Assembly: GCF_018332455.1 (NCBI RefSeq)
Contig: NZ_BOPZ01000006.1
Span: 62,001 to 126,000 of the forward strand
Source: Clostridium polyendosporum
Lineage (GTDB): Bacteria; Bacillota; Clostridia; Clostridiales; Clostridiaceae
Direction: 5' to 3'
Length of the DNA stretch: 64,000 bases
Shown: positions 1 through 8,380 of the stretch, piece by piece
Layout: each line of letters opens with the position of its first letter
Position numbering within the stretch: position 1 is the first letter of the stretch
Position numbers and translations under genes: made by a program
The notes under the pieces: model-generated
Told to the model about the DNA's origin: nothing
The model's database searches: none
Seen by the model: the letters and a program-made list of their open reading frames with translations, nothing else

Positions 1-486
1 ACAGTAACGAAAAAGGGTGATTTGTATGAAATGGATTTTCCGAGTATTGAAACAGAGCCATATGAATTGACAGATGCCATGATTGATGCATTGGGAGTGA
101 CACCTGTTGAAGTATATAAGGGGCGTGATTTGATATTTCTTCTGGACAGCGAAGAAACGGTACATAATCTAACACCTGATTTTGAGAAAATCAAACAATT
201 TCCAGAAGGACTTGCGGTCTTTGTGACTGCAAAAGGGAAAGAATATGATTTTGTATCCAGATCCTTCTGGCCAAAACTAAATGTCAACGAAGATCCGGTA
301 TGTGGTTCTATGCATTGTAGTCTTCTGCCTTACTGGTATAAGAAACTGAATAAGACTGAAATGGTGGCAAGACAGGTATCGAAACGAGGCGGTACGCTTT
401 ATCTGACTTATTGTGGAGAACGTATTAAGATGAGTGGCAAAGCTGCCCTTTATTCTATTGCAGAAATTTTTATTGAGGAGTACTAA
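1..486 (+). CDS. PhzF-family epimerase/isomerase, C-terminal part (cut by window edge)
   Basis: The last 161 residues of a PhzF-family protein; the reading frame is open to the left edge, so the true start and the half that carries the catalytic acid lie outside. The family signature EDPVCGSMHC is read from position 289 and forms one of the two facing loops of the diaminopimelate-epimerase-like fold. Family members usually have 260-300 residues and are isomerases of mostly unknown substrate; the phenazine name is historical and nothing here suggests phenazine synthesis. A TTG at 22 could be mistaken for a start but has no ribosome site. The stop is one base from the ATG of the AzlC gene, so the genes are probably co-transcribed, perhaps linking isomerisation of an amino-acid-like compound with its export (inference). 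Confidence 0.85.
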   Translation, partial: TVTKKGDLYEMDFPSIETEPYELTDAMIDALGVTPVEVYKGRDLIFLLDSEETVHNLTPDFEKIKQFPEGLAVFVTAKGKEYDFVSRSFWPKLNVNEDPVCGSMHCSLLPYWYKKLNKTEMVARQVSKRGGTLYLTYCGERIKMSGKAALYSIAEIFIEEY

Positions 487-487
487 A

Positions 488-1189
488 ATGAGTAGAGGAA
501 AACAGTATTTAGCAGGCGTAAGGGCAGGACTTCCGGTAGTCCTTGGCTTTATTCCAGTAGGGATTGCCTATGCTATGATGGCAGGACAGAGCGGTCTTTC
601 TATAAGCCAGACAGTTATGATGTCAGTTTTGGTATTTGCCGGATCCAGCCAGATGATGGCTGCAGGGATGTTTGCCCAGGGGGCAGGCATATTTGCAGTA
701 GTAATTACAACATTTATTTTAAATTTTAGGCATCTGATGATGAGTACCTGTGTGATGAACCGTTTAAAAGGAACAAAAGCAGGAATGAAATTATTACTTG
801 CTTTTGGTATTACTGATGAATCATTTGCTATCTTTACAACTATGGATGAAGAAAAGTGCTCTTCCTTTTTCTTTTTTGGTTTGATATCTACCACCTATTC
901 TTCATGGATTGCAGGAACGGTGATTGGATGTGTGGCATCACAGTTTCTTCCAACTGTGGTATCAGGTAGTCTTGGTATAGCGCTATATGCCATGTTTATC
1001 GGATTATTAGTTCCGAATGTTAAGAAAAGTCTGAGGCTTGGTATAGTAGTACTGATAACAGCGGTTATAAATCTTATTTTAAGCAGATTTATGCTATCTA
1101 GTTGGGCTATTATTTTTGCAACACTAATTAGTGCGGCGATTGGCGTAGTTATTGTGGAAAATGAAGAAGATGTTGCTGTTGCAGAGTAA
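488..1189 (+). CDS. azlC: AzlC-family branched-chain amino acid exporter, large subunit
   Basis: A 233-residue membrane protein of the AzlC/YgaZ family, the large subunit of a two-part exporter for branched-chain amino acids and analogues. Typical sequence is seen at the N-terminus (GLPVVLGFIPVGIAYAMMA), in a small-residue segment VFAGSSQMMA, in the polar motif NFRHLMMS and in GITDESFAI; several hydrophobic segments follow. The frame is open further upstream (from 434) inside the PhzF gene, but the ATG at 488 gives the conserved N-terminus and follows the PhzF stop directly. The partner azlD follows after 19 bases. A second, different AzlC/AzlD pair lies at 5842-6875. Confidence 0.93.
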   Translation: MSRGKQYLAGVRAGLPVVLGFIPVGIAYAMMAGQSGLSISQTVMMSVLVFAGSSQMMAAGMFAQGAGIFAVVITTFILNFRHLMMSTCVMNRLKGTKAGMKLLLAFGITDESFAIFTTMDEEKCSSFFFFGLISTTYSSWIAGTVIGCVASQFLPTVVSGSLGIALYAMFIGLLVPNVKKSLRLGIVVLITAVINLILSRFMLSSWAIIFATLISAAIGVVIVENEEDVAVAE

Positions 1190-1208
1190 GTATAGGGATG
1201 TGATATAA

Positions 1209-1514
1209 ATGAGAATTTATTTATTGATTATAGGGATGATGATTGTAACTTATATACCAAGAGCAATACCAGCAGTGTTGGTTGATAGGATAAAGTGTGG
1301 GAAAAGAATGGAAGAATTTTTGAGTTTGATTCCATATACCGCAATGACCGCACTGATATTTCCGGGAGTATTATCGGTTGATACAAATCATATGAGCGTT
1401 GGTACCATAGGTGCATTGGCGGCTATACTTCTTAGTTGGGTAAGGTTACCGATTACTATGGTGGTCATTGGTGCTGTACTGGTTGATATAATTGTTTACA
1501 TGGTCTTAGGCTGA
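1209..1514 (+). CDS. azlD: AzlD-family exporter, small subunit
   Basis: A 101-residue membrane protein of the AzlD/YgaH family, which pairs with AzlC in the branched-chain amino acid exporter. The start MRIYLLIIGMMIVTYIPRAI has the usual first membrane helix followed by the T-Y-x-P-R-A motif, and two or three further helices follow. The length is normal (about 100-110 residues). It sits 19 bases behind azlC in the same operon. No clear terminator was seen before the next gene at 1574. Confidence 0.9.
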   Translation: MRIYLLIIGMMIVTYIPRAIPAVLVDRIKCGKRMEEFLSLIPYTAMTALIFPGVLSVDTNHMSVGTIGALAAILLSWVRLPITMVVIGAVLVDIIVYMVLG

Positions 1515-1573
1515 GTATAAAAAGATGACAATGCTTGCTATAATATTAGCACATAAAAGAATTAGGTGATTAT

Positions 1574-2446
1574 ATGAGTAATATTTGGAATCCGTGGCAT
1601 GGATGCCGCAAAGTAAGCGAGGGATGTCAAAACTGTTATATGTACTTTTTAGACTCAACTCGTAACCGACATGGTAGTGAGATATATAAAGTTAAGAATA
1701 ATTTTAATTTGCCGTTGAAAAAGGATCGTCAAGGAAATTATAAAATCAAAAGTGGAGAAAGAATAAGGGTGTGTATGACCTCCGACTTTTTCCTTGAAGA
1801 GGCAGATTCTTGGAGAGATGAAGCATGGGATATGATGAGGCAGCGACCAGATGTATTATTTTTTCTCCTCACCAAAAGAGCCGAGCGTGTTGAAACGTGT
1901 CTTCCAAAAGATTGGGGTAATGGTTGGAATAATATATGCATGAATGTAACAGCAGAAAATCAACGCAGAGCTGACGAGAGGATATCAATATTATTAGACT
2001 TACCGTTTCAATATAAGGGTGTAGTGGCAGCACCACTATTGGAAGAAATCCATATTGAAAAATATCTTGAAAAGGGAAAAATTGATACCGTTACCGTAGG
2101 TGGTGAAAATTACAGTGGGGCTCGTCCTTGTGACTATGCATGGGTAAAAAGTCTTTATGAACAGTGTGTCCAGTACGATGTGAATTTTAACTTTTATGAA
2201 ACGGGATCTCATTTTATTAAAGATGGAAAGCATTATCATATAACTAAGGAATTACAAGAGATTCAGGCAGCAAAATCAGGACTTTACCATCAGGGCTCAC
2301 CCATCGTTTTTACTTATACCCAAGTTCAGGAATATAAGCAAATGGAACTATTTAATCCTGTTCTAAGAAAAAAGAATTGTTTAAAGTGCAGCAGCTGTCA
2401 TAAAAAAAATACTTGTAGTGGTTGTTCAAATTGCGGTAGGTGTTAA
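1574..2446 (+). CDS. DUF5131 family protein (phage Gp37/Gp68-like)
   Basis: A 290-residue protein with the DUF5131 opening IWNPWHGCRKVSEGCQNCYM, where three cysteines (C11, C18, C21) are spaced as in the family and resemble a metal or Fe-S ligand set. Further family features are the MTSDFF segment and LLTKRAERV. The last 22 residues form a second cysteine cluster (pattern CxxCxxC...CxxCxxCxxC), an extra possible metal site. Members occur in phages and scattered in bacterial genomes; the biochemical role is not established. The ATG at 1574 is preceded by a weak GGTG site. The start lies 59 bases after azlD, so read-through is possible, but a functional link is not evident. Confidence 0.8.
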   Translation: MSNIWNPWHGCRKVSEGCQNCYMYFLDSTRNRHGSEIYKVKNNFNLPLKKDRQGNYKIKSGERIRVCMTSDFFLEEADSWRDEAWDMMRQRPDVLFFLLTKRAERVETCLPKDWGNGWNNICMNVTAENQRRADERISILLDLPFQYKGVVAAPLLEEIHIEKYLEKGKIDTVTVGGENYSGARPCDYAWVKSLYEQCVQYDVNFNFYETGSHFIKDGKHYHITKELQEIQAAKSGLYHQGSPIVFTYTQVQEYKQMELFNPVLRKKNCLKCSSCHKKNTCSGCSNCGRC

Positions 2447-2657
2447 GAATAATTATTTACGTGATATTATATTTGTCACAACAAAATTATGAATAATGAT
2501 ATGGGCGTACATCGTGCAAGGAAGACCTTCGAAGAAATGACCTGAATATATAAAACAACTATATAAATAACTCGAACTAAAATGAAACACCACATTATTA
2601 TCATTTTGTGGGTAGTAGGCATATTATATAATTGTAGTTCTTTTTGGAGGAAATTAG

Positions 2658-3203
2658 ATGCAAAATCATAACGGGTTCTATCAATGCCCATATGCGATGT
2701 GGCCATACTACTACAATTATCCTATTGCACCAACGTATAGATATCATCAACCAGTGCGTAGCGAATTTTACAGACAAATGGAAGATCAAAAAGAAGAGAC
2801 TCCAATAGATAGTGACATGAATTACATTTTAAAAAATGAGACTAGACCTAAGGAAGATGTTGACAGAGTAATTGAGTTAATAGAAACAAGGTTAAGAGAT
2901 GAATATGTTGAAATTACAGCAAGTGGTTTAGACGAAAAACTTCTGAGATATTTAGTGAAAACTATAGTAGAGTATATTGACGAAAATTATGATAAATATA
3001 ATGAAGAAAGGTCTACAAATGGAAAAGTTGTGACCATAATCAATGATTTGAGGAATAAGCTTCCATGGATATTTGAGATTCTGAAGCTATTTGGTGTTGT
3101 ATTAACAACAATAACCAATTTTATAAGTCGTGTTGTACTGATTACTTTTGAAAATATTAAATCAAAATTACCAACCCATCCAAAGCAGAGATATTATACT
3201 TAA
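2658..3203 (+). CDS. Hypothetical protein with Tyr/Pro-rich head and hydrophobic C-terminal helix
   Basis: A 181-residue protein not recognised. A strong site (TTTTTGGAGG) precedes the ATG. The first 35 residues are rich in Tyr, Pro and aromatic residues, as in clostridial coat or spore-associated proteins, but no family motif is seen. The middle (about 45-120) is charged and helical; a hydrophobic segment (LPWIFEILKLFGVVLTTITNFI) lies near 125-150 and could be membrane-associated. A rho-independent terminator follows at 3274-3306, so it is probably a single-gene transcript. The function is unknown; the spore idea is a guess from composition. Confidence 0.6.
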   Translation: MQNHNGFYQCPYAMWPYYYNYPIAPTYRYHQPVRSEFYRQMEDQKEETPIDSDMNYILKNETRPKEDVDRVIELIETRLRDEYVEITASGLDEKLLRYLVKTIVEYIDENYDKYNEERSTNGKVVTIINDLRNKLPWIFEILKLFGVVLTTITNFISRVVLITFENIKSKLPTHPKQRYYT

Positions 3204-3273
3204 TATTGCTTAATTGTAAGAAAGACGACAAAAGATTTACTCTATATAGTAATTTTAGCTATCATAATAGCAA

Positions 3274-3306
3274 GAAGCTCTGGAATAATCCCGGAGCTTT
3301 TTTAAT
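3274..3306 (+). terminator. Rho-independent terminator after the 2658-3203 gene
   Basis: The stem AGCTCTGG / CCGGAGCT (8 pairs, one G-U) with a short A/T loop is followed by six T. The same stem-loop design recurs near 44425 and 58975. The rest of 3204-3537 is A+T-rich and shows nothing else. Confidence 0.8.
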
Positions 3307-3537
3307 AACTTAAAATCGAACTTAGAAATAGAGTGCCAAAGAAACTTAATAAAGATGCATCTTCTAAAATATAAATTATTAGATAATTAGCTAACACCTA
3401 AGGCTTATTGTATTTAGAGCAAAGCAATAGGTATAACAAAAAATATAAAGAATATCTTTGTTATATCTTTTAATTAATTATTGAATTATATTTCTGCTAA
3501 GTTTTAAATTACTATAATTGAGTAAAAATATTTTAGT

Positions 3538-3810
3538 ATGCTCTCTTCGAACATGAAAATTCTAGATATTTGGACACCAGTTACTTATCATCGTTATTGT
3601 AATGCTTATAAGGGATACAATCAGAGCTTTATGATTACTAAGCATAGTGCAAAGAATTCATATCTATCGGCAAACATCAAGGGAATTGATAATGTTGTTC
3701 TTGCAGGTCAATGGCTTAATCCACCTGGTGGACTACCAGGAGCAGCTATTCAGGGTAAATATTCTATTCAGAGAATCCTTAAGAAAGAGAAGCGAAGCAT
3801 TAAGATATAA
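3538..3810 (+). pseudogene. C-terminal remnant of a phytoene-desaturase-like FAD oxidoreductase
   Basis: Ninety codons resembling the last part of NAD(P)/FAD-dependent oxidoreductases of the CrtI/phytoene desaturase group: the TPVTYHRY segment and the FAD-binding end VLAGQWLNPPGGLPGAAIQG are both present. Intact members have about 500 residues with an N-terminal GxGxxG Rossmann motif, which is missing here; the sequence upstream is non-coding. The ATG at 3538 has no good ribosome site, so this is read as a gene relic rather than a small protein. Confidence 0.7.
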
Positions 3811-3904
3811 AAACAGATTACTAACATTTAACTACTTAACACATGAATATAGAATTATGTTACTGATATGCAGATGTAATGTTTAGATGAGCCCCCTATT
3901 AAAA

Positions 3905-3945
3905 GAAACACTTTACTCTAAGTTGATTAGAGTAAAGTGTTTTTA
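3905..3945. terminator. Strong bidirectional hairpin terminator
   Basis: CACTTTACTCTA pairs with TAGAGTAAAGTG (12 pairs) around a short loop, with an A-run on the left and a T-run on the right, so it can end transcription from both sides. It separates the oxidoreductase relic from the minus-strand small gene at 3978-4154. Confidence 0.85.
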
Positions 3946-3977
3946 TTGAATTTCAATAATAATATTTTAAATATTTA

Positions 3978-4154
3978 CTAATCTTGATACCCTGATAATT
4001 GTTGCTGTGCAGCGTTTAGGGAATTTATTGCTTGTTGAATCTTGTTTTTGTTATCTGGTTTTTCTGCAGAATTAAGTGCTTGTTGTAATGTGTTAACAGT
4101 AGTTTGTACTGATGATATACTTTGGTCAACGTATTGTTTAGCTTTTCCTGGCAT
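3978..4154 (-). CDS. Small hypothetical protein, Gln/Asn-rich helical (58 aa)
   Basis: A 58-residue ORF on the minus strand. The start MPGKAKQYVDQSISSVQ is preceded by AAAGAAGGTG seven to eight bases from the ATG, a good ribosome site, and the gene is followed by the hairpin at 3905-3945. The sequence is hydrophilic and probably all-helical, with regularly spaced Leu/Ile/Val and many Gln, Asn and Ser; there is no Cys, no signal peptide and no membrane segment. Its composition is reminiscent of small clostridial helical or spore-associated proteins, but no family is recognised. Confidence 0.65.
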   Translation of the reverse strand: MPGKAKQYVDQSISSVQTTVNTLQQALNSAEKPDNKNKIQQAINSLNAAQQQLSGYQD

Positions 4155-4302
4155 ATGTTACACCTTCTTTAATAAATATTCATAAATAGTATTTGATGTA
4201 GATTTATCTAATATACATAATCATTTTTATACTAAAGTCAGTATAAAATAGAATACTAAAATATACATCCTTAATTATATTTAAAAATTACAGAAAGGTT
4301 GT

Positions 4303-5697
4303 TTATATTTGAAGATAGTTTGAGACAATTTGCAATCCATTTTTAAGTTCATCTAAATCCTTGGTTGAGGAAAGAGAAATCCTTAATCCAGGATTTTTTT
4401 TATCAGAAGAGGTAATAAAGCGATTAGAAGAAAATACCCTGACTCCGATAGCATTCAATTCATCCTCATATTTTGCAGCATTTATTCCAGTCTCAAGTGG
4501 AATATAACGAAAGAAACTTAAAGGATTCCCGAAAGAAGGTAAATGAGGAAAATAGGTAGAAAATATATGGTTTGCTTGTTTTGCTAATTCTATTTTTGTT
4601 TTACAGATTTCATTCGTTTTACCAGATAAAATAAGTCTGGTAATGATTTCTGCATCTAAGGACGAAGTTTTCACATTAATGTTATAAAGGGCATTCTGAA
4701 TTCGCTTAGCCAAGGGTTCTCCATATACAATATAAGCTATACGTAATCCAGAACAAATCGATTTTCCAGTTCCACAAATGTATACACTCTGATCAGGAAT
4801 GAGCTGATAAAGTGATCCATTATAATCGGTATTGATACCCGCTGATAAAAATGCCATGGTGTCATCTTCCAATAAAATCAGATTATGTTGCTTAATGATA
4901 TTACTGATTTCTTGTTTGCGTTTATGTGACATTTCAATTGTTGTCGGATTGCTACAACAAGGCATCAGATAAATCCCCTTTATATCTGTCTTTTTACACT
5001 GATATTCTAAATCGGATGGCAACATTCCATTTTTATCCATAATAATAGGGATTAATTGAAGATGAAATAGTTTAGCTAACTCAATAAAGTTAGAATAGGT
5101 ATAATAGTCGGTAGCAATACGGTCTCCTGGCTCAAATAGCGCAGATAGAGCAATTGCAATTGCATTCTGTGAACCAGAAACAAGTGAAATGTGATTTAAG
5201 TCTGCGTGTATCCCAAATTGGTTCATCCATGTTAGTCCTGCTTGCTTATGATGAACAAAACCGTCAGGGTGGTCATAGCCTAACAACCTATCCAGATTTG
5301 CCATATGCCCTACTTTTTTAATGGTGTCATTTATCATGTAATTCGTCTGTTCAAATGAATGCACCATTCCTAACTCAATGCATTGATTTTCCTCTTTGAT
5401 AGCCGAAATCGTAATGAAATTAGCTGCATTTGGAGATACAAAGGTTCCACTTCCTGCAATGGTATAAATGAGTCCTTTCAATTCGCATAATTTATATGCT
5501 CTTGTAATAGTTGTAAAATTTAAATCTAGATAATCAGCAAGTTCTCTTTGAGGAGGCAATTTGGTATTCGGTGACAGATACCCATCTTTCATATCTTGTT
5601 CCAAAAGTTGTGCAATTGATTGATAGTAAGGGCGTTTAAGACGTGAACGGTCAGGTTTCCATCCCATAGGATAATTTTCAAATGAATTTACTGGCAT
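4303..5697 (-). CDS. MocR-family regulator (GntR helix-turn-helix + aminotransferase-like domain)
   Basis: A 464-residue regulator of the MocR/PdxR type. Residues about 20-90 form a GntR winged helix (PYYQSIAQLLEQDM, LPPQRELADYL, TTITRAYKLCELKGLI); residues about 120-460 are a class I aminotransferase-like domain. The PLP-lysine region reads YICGTGKSICSGLRIAY, with the expected lysine, and the DxxxxF-like segment LILLEDDTMAFL is present. The ATG at 5695-5697 was chosen because GGAGG lies nine bases before it; an in-frame ATG three codons upstream overlaps the Shine-Dalgarno sequence. It is divergent from an AzlC/AzlD pair, suggesting that it controls amino acid export in response to PLP or an amino acid (inference). 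Confidence 0.9.
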   Translation of the reverse strand: MPVNSFENYPMGWKPDRSRLKRPYYQSIAQLLEQDMKDGYLSPNTKLPPQRELADYLDLNFTTITRAYKLCELKGLIYTIAGSGTFVSPNAANFITISAIKEENQCIELGMVHSFEQTNYMINDTIKKVGHMANLDRLLGYDHPDGFVHHKQAGLTWMNQFGIHADLNHISLVSGSQNAIAIALSALFEPGDRIATDYYTYSNFIELAKLFHLQLIPIIMDKNGMLPSDLEYQCKKTDIKGIYLMPCCSNPTTIEMSHKRKQEISNIIKQHNLILLEDDTMAFLSAGINTDYNGSLYQLIPDQSVYICGTGKSICSGLRIAYIVYGEPLAKRIQNALYNINVKTSSLDAEIITRLILSGKTNEICKTKIELAKQANHIFSTYFPHLPSFGNPLSFFRYIPLETGINAAKYEDELNAIGVRVFSSNRFITSSDKKNPGLRISLSSTKDLDELKNGLQIVSNYLQI

Positions 5698-5729
5698 AAT
5701 AAGCATCCTCCATTTTTGAGAAAATTGTA

Positions 5730-5761
5730 ATACATACAATTATATAGTTGATTGTATGTAT
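5730..5761. promoter_or_regulatory. Perfect 11-bp inverted repeat, candidate MocR operator
   Basis: ATACATACAAT (5730-5740) and ATTGTATGTAT (5751-5761) are exact reverse complements with a 10-base spacer, so their centres are two helical turns apart. The site lies just upstream of the MocR gene and about 80 bases before the divergent azlC gene, where an autoregulatory operator would be expected. Confidence 0.6.
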
Positions 5762-5841
5762 TTGCGATGATAATATATTAGCTAAATGAGTTTGTTAAAG
5801 AAATGTGTATCAAAATATAACAATACAAAGGAATGAAATAA

Positions 5842-6552
5842 ATGGAAAAGAAAATGGTTATTAAAAAAGCAGCAATTGCTGCATTCCCTCATACGGTGCC
5901 AATATTTGCAGGCTTTACTTTTTTAGGGATTGCGTATGGTATTTATATGCGTTCACTTGGCTTTTCAGCGGTTTATCCAAGTTTAATGAGCCTTACTATA
6001 TTTGCAGGCTCAATGGAATTTGTAGCAGCCAATTTTTTGATTGGCGCCTTTCATCCGTTAAATGCTTTATTTTTAACGATTATGGTAAATGCAAGACATA
6101 TTTTTTATGGAATCTCCATGTTGGATAAGTATAATAACACAGGAAAAAAGAAGTGGTATCTTATCTTTGGTATGTGCGATGAATCTTTTTCCATCAATTG
6201 TACAACGGATATCCCCGAAGGAATAGATAAGGGATGGTTTATGTTTTTTGTAACGCTATTTAATCATATGTATTGGTTTTTGGGGGCTACTATTGGAGGT
6301 GTCTTTGGCAATCTGATGCAATTCAGTACAGAGGGACTTGATTTTGTAATGACGGCTCTATTCATAGTTATTTTTATCAATCAGTGGCAGAAAGAAAAGA
6401 TACACGATAGTACTGTATGTGGAATTGGACTTTCGGTAGCATGTCTGATGATATTTGGAGAAAGCAACTTTATTCTTGCATCCATGTTAGCAATTTTAAT
6501 TATTCTTACGGTTTTAAGAAAATCTTTAGAGAAGAAGGTGGATGAAGCATGA
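5842..6552 (+). CDS. azlC: AzlC-family amino acid exporter, large subunit (second copy)
   Basis: A 236-residue AzlC-family membrane protein: [21 protein letters not shown] at the start, [10 protein letters not shown], then the conserved [11 protein letters not shown] and GMCDESFS motifs and several later hydrophobic helices. It is clearly diverged from the copy at 488-1189 rather than a recent duplicate. The ATG at 5842 follows a weak AAGGAATG site. The partner azlD overlaps it by four bases, so the two are translationally coupled. It is divergent from the MocR regulator and probably under its control. Confidence 0.93.
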   Translation: MEKKMVIKKAAIAAFPHTVPIFAGFTFLGIAYGIYMRSLGFSAVYPSLMSLTIFAGSMEFVAANFLIGAFHPLNALFLTIMVNARHIFYGISMLDKYNNTGKKKWYLIFGMCDESFSINCTTDIPEGIDKGWFMFFVTLFNHMYWFLGATIGGVFGNLMQFSTEGLDFVMTALFIVIFINQWQKEKIHDSTVCGIGLSVACLMIFGESNFILASMLAILIILTVLRKSLEKKVDEA

Positions 6553-6875
6553 CATTGATACAACAAATTTTTATAATAGGAATGGTAGTGCTTGGAACGG
6601 TATTTACAAGAGTTATTGCATTTGCTGTTTTCCCGGCAGATAAGTCAACACCTGACTACATAAAATATTTAGGTAAAGTACTTCCTTCAGCAGTGCTTGG
6701 CATGCTAGTAATTTATTGTTATAAAGGCATAGATATTTCAGTTGGTAGCCATGGACTGCCTGAGCTTTCAGCAGGAATTGTTGTTGCTGTTTTGCAATTA
6801 TGGAAAAAAAATATGTTTCTTTCAATTGCAGCAGGAACTATCTTTTATATGGTATTAGTACAGTTAATATTCTAA
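6549..6875 (+). CDS. azlD: AzlD-family exporter, small subunit (second copy)
   Basis: A 108-residue AzlD-family protein with three to four predicted membrane helices; the first segment ends in [14 protein letters not shown], matching the T-R-x-x-x-F motif of the family. Its ATG overlaps the azlC stop in an ATGA arrangement, typical for this obligate pair. The GAAGGTGG inside the end of azlC is its ribosome site. The operon seems to end here; only a broken reductase gene follows. Confidence 0.9.
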   Translation: MTLIQQIFIIGMVVLGTVFTRVIAFAVFPADKSTPDYIKYLGKVLPSAVLGMLVIYCYKGIDISVGSHGLPELSAGIVVAVLQLWKKNMFLSIAAGTIFYMVLVQLIF

Positions 6876-6899
6876 GATTTGAAAAGTATGTAGGAGCAG

Positions 6900-7420
6900 A
6901 TGCATAAAGGTTCAAATGGTTCCGGCCTTTCCCGAAAAGCAATTATCAGTGAAATTGACAAAAGCCTGAAGCGCCTTGAAACAGATTATATAGATCTTTA
7001 TCTGATTCATCGATGGGATTACAATACCCCGATCGAAGAAACCATGGAAGCATTGCATGATGTGGTAAAGGAAGGAAAGGCAAGATATATTGGTGCTTCT
7101 GCAATGTACGCATGGCAGTTCCAGAAGGCGTTATATGTAGCTGAAAAACATGGATGGACACGCTTTGTGCCAATGCAGGATCATTTAAACCTCTTATACC
7201 GTGAAGAGGAGAGAGATGCTGCCGCTTTGTAAGGCAGAAAAAATCGCTGTAACTCCATACAGCCCGCTTGCATCAGGAAGATTGACACGTGATTAGTCGG
7301 AAACAACGAAGCGTTATGAAACGGACCAAATTGCGAAAAGCAAATACGACGCGACTGTAGATGCTGATAAACTGGTTGTGGATCGTCTTGCCAAAATCGC
7401 GGAGAAACACTACTACCGAT
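6900..7420 (+). pseudogene. Aldo/keto reductase remnant (truncated, frameshifted, internal stop)
   Basis: The middle of an aldo/keto reductase of about 330 residues. Conserved pieces are [30 protein letters not shown], the Gly-Ala-Ser region [14 protein letters not shown] and, after a frame change near 7218, KAEKIAVTPYSPLASGRL. Three lesions are visible: the first 80 or so residues are missing, the frame shifts near 7218, and a TAG at about 7293 replaces what is normally a Trp codon. The match stops around 7420 before the end of the barrel. It looks richer in G+C than its neighbours, so it was probably imported and then decayed. Confidence 0.85.
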
Positions 7421-7562
7421 GTGGACATACTTCCAAATGGATGTACTGCTCCTATATGTTTGAGTAAACTTTCTTGATTATTTATACAAAATGTATGCGA
7501 AATGCAGGTCTTCCCATTGAAGTATTGATTGCTACTAATCTTTATATTTTAGTTATATAGAT

Positions 7563-7651
7563 GTACCACTTCATAATGGAACTTATATTTGCAAATTTGC
7601 CTCTCAGAACTCATAGGCGTTTTGAAAATAGTTTTTGGATTGAAGTGGTAC
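7563..7651. repeat. 11-bp inverted repeat in gene-free stretch
   Basis: GTACCACTTCA (7563-7573) and TGAAGTGGTAC (7641-7651) are exact reverse complements separated by 67 bases. No coding sequence is seen in between. They could be ends of a small lost mobile element or the base of an RNA stem. Otherwise 7421-7690 holds nothing recognisable. Confidence 0.4.
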
Positions 7652-7690
7652 CTCTTTAATTCTTCTAATGGCTTATAATATTAATGTAGT

Positions 7691-7831
7691 TTAAATATTA
7701 TCTTCAGGTGAATTATTAGCAGGTTTTCTAGCATCTTTATTCCAAATTATTTCTACTGGATCTGGATTGAAATCTTTACTTTTTAAATGATTTTTGTCAG
7801 TTGTCTTATCTACTTTATTTGATTTTTTCAT
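7691..7831 (-). CDS. Small hypothetical protein (46 aa), charged
   Basis: A 46-residue ORF on the minus strand beginning MKKSNKVDKTTDKNHLK, with AATGGAGG about ten bases before the ATG, a good clostridial ribosome site. It is strongly hydrophilic (Lys, Asn, Asp) with one aromatic core DPVEIIWNKD, and has no signal peptide, Cys or membrane segment. Not recognised. It was too short for ordinary ORF lists, and the ribosome site is the main argument that it is real. Confidence 0.5.
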   Translation of the reverse strand: MKKSNKVDKTTDKNHLKSKDFNPDPVEIIWNKDARKPANNSPEDNI

Positions 7832-7995
7832 GACTTAAAATACCTCCATTATTATTTTATATGGTTAAAACTTCTCCTTTTTTATTCTTTGATTATATCA
7901 ATAAAGTATTCCTGTAAAATTTTTTAACCATCAGGGGTGTTATCAGGAACGGAGGACTGATTGCTACGCTAAAAAGATAAAAGAAGTATTTATCA

Positions 7996-8043
7996 CGCCC
8001 CCCTTGAATTTAGGGGGGCGAACCTTCTAAGGTTGGCTTTTTT
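7996..8043 (+). terminator. Two consecutive hairpins with T-run
   Basis: CGCCCCCC pairs with GGGGGGCG (8 pairs, 9-base loop), directly followed by AACCTT/AAGGTT and then GGCTTTTTTG. The first stem is unusually G+C-rich for this DNA. It could be a terminator of a short transcript starting after 7832, or the end of a structured leader; no gene is visible before it. Confidence 0.5.
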
Positions 8044-8075
8044 GTCATGTAAATAAAGCGATACCTCCAATTTTG

Positions 8076-8200
8076 CTAGATATCTCTATTGTTTATTTTC
8101 TTCAATTGGCACAAAAACTTGATTACACGTACTTCAAGCCCATTAGCAATAGCAAATAAAACATCTAATGAGTGTAAGCGTAAAATAAAACCAACCTTAA
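8076..8200 (-). pseudogene. Possible XRE-type regulator C-terminal remnant
   Basis: Read on the minus strand, about 35 codons give LHSLDVLFAIANGLEV and then IKFLCQLKK before a TAG. This resembles the last helices of XRE/Cro helix-turn-helix domains (usually PSLDTLFKIANAL). The first part of the domain is not found. It is a weak call: short and with no start codon. The rest of 7832-8380 is A+T-rich without other features. Confidence 0.35.
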
Positions 8201-8380
8201 GGAATTAGTAGGTCTACTTTTACGCAAATCTTTACACAGCAAAATTGTAAGACGTAGTTATTTTTTTACTGTGGCTATAATAATTTTTGTTTAATTTAAT
8301 ATTATGGTAGTGAAAGAAGGAAAAAATAATATAGTTTAATTCATATATCTGAATTTGCTATATAAATGGAGGTGTTTCAA

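Noticed and set aside
2490-2545. 18-codon frame MNNDMGVHRARKTFEEMT
   Set aside because: Too short, without a good ribosome site; it may be a gene scrap but cannot be supported.
7832-8043. A riboswitch leader before the DUF4434 gene
   Set aside because: Two hairpins and a T-run exist, but no known aptamer consensus was recognised and the gene starts more than 330 bases later.
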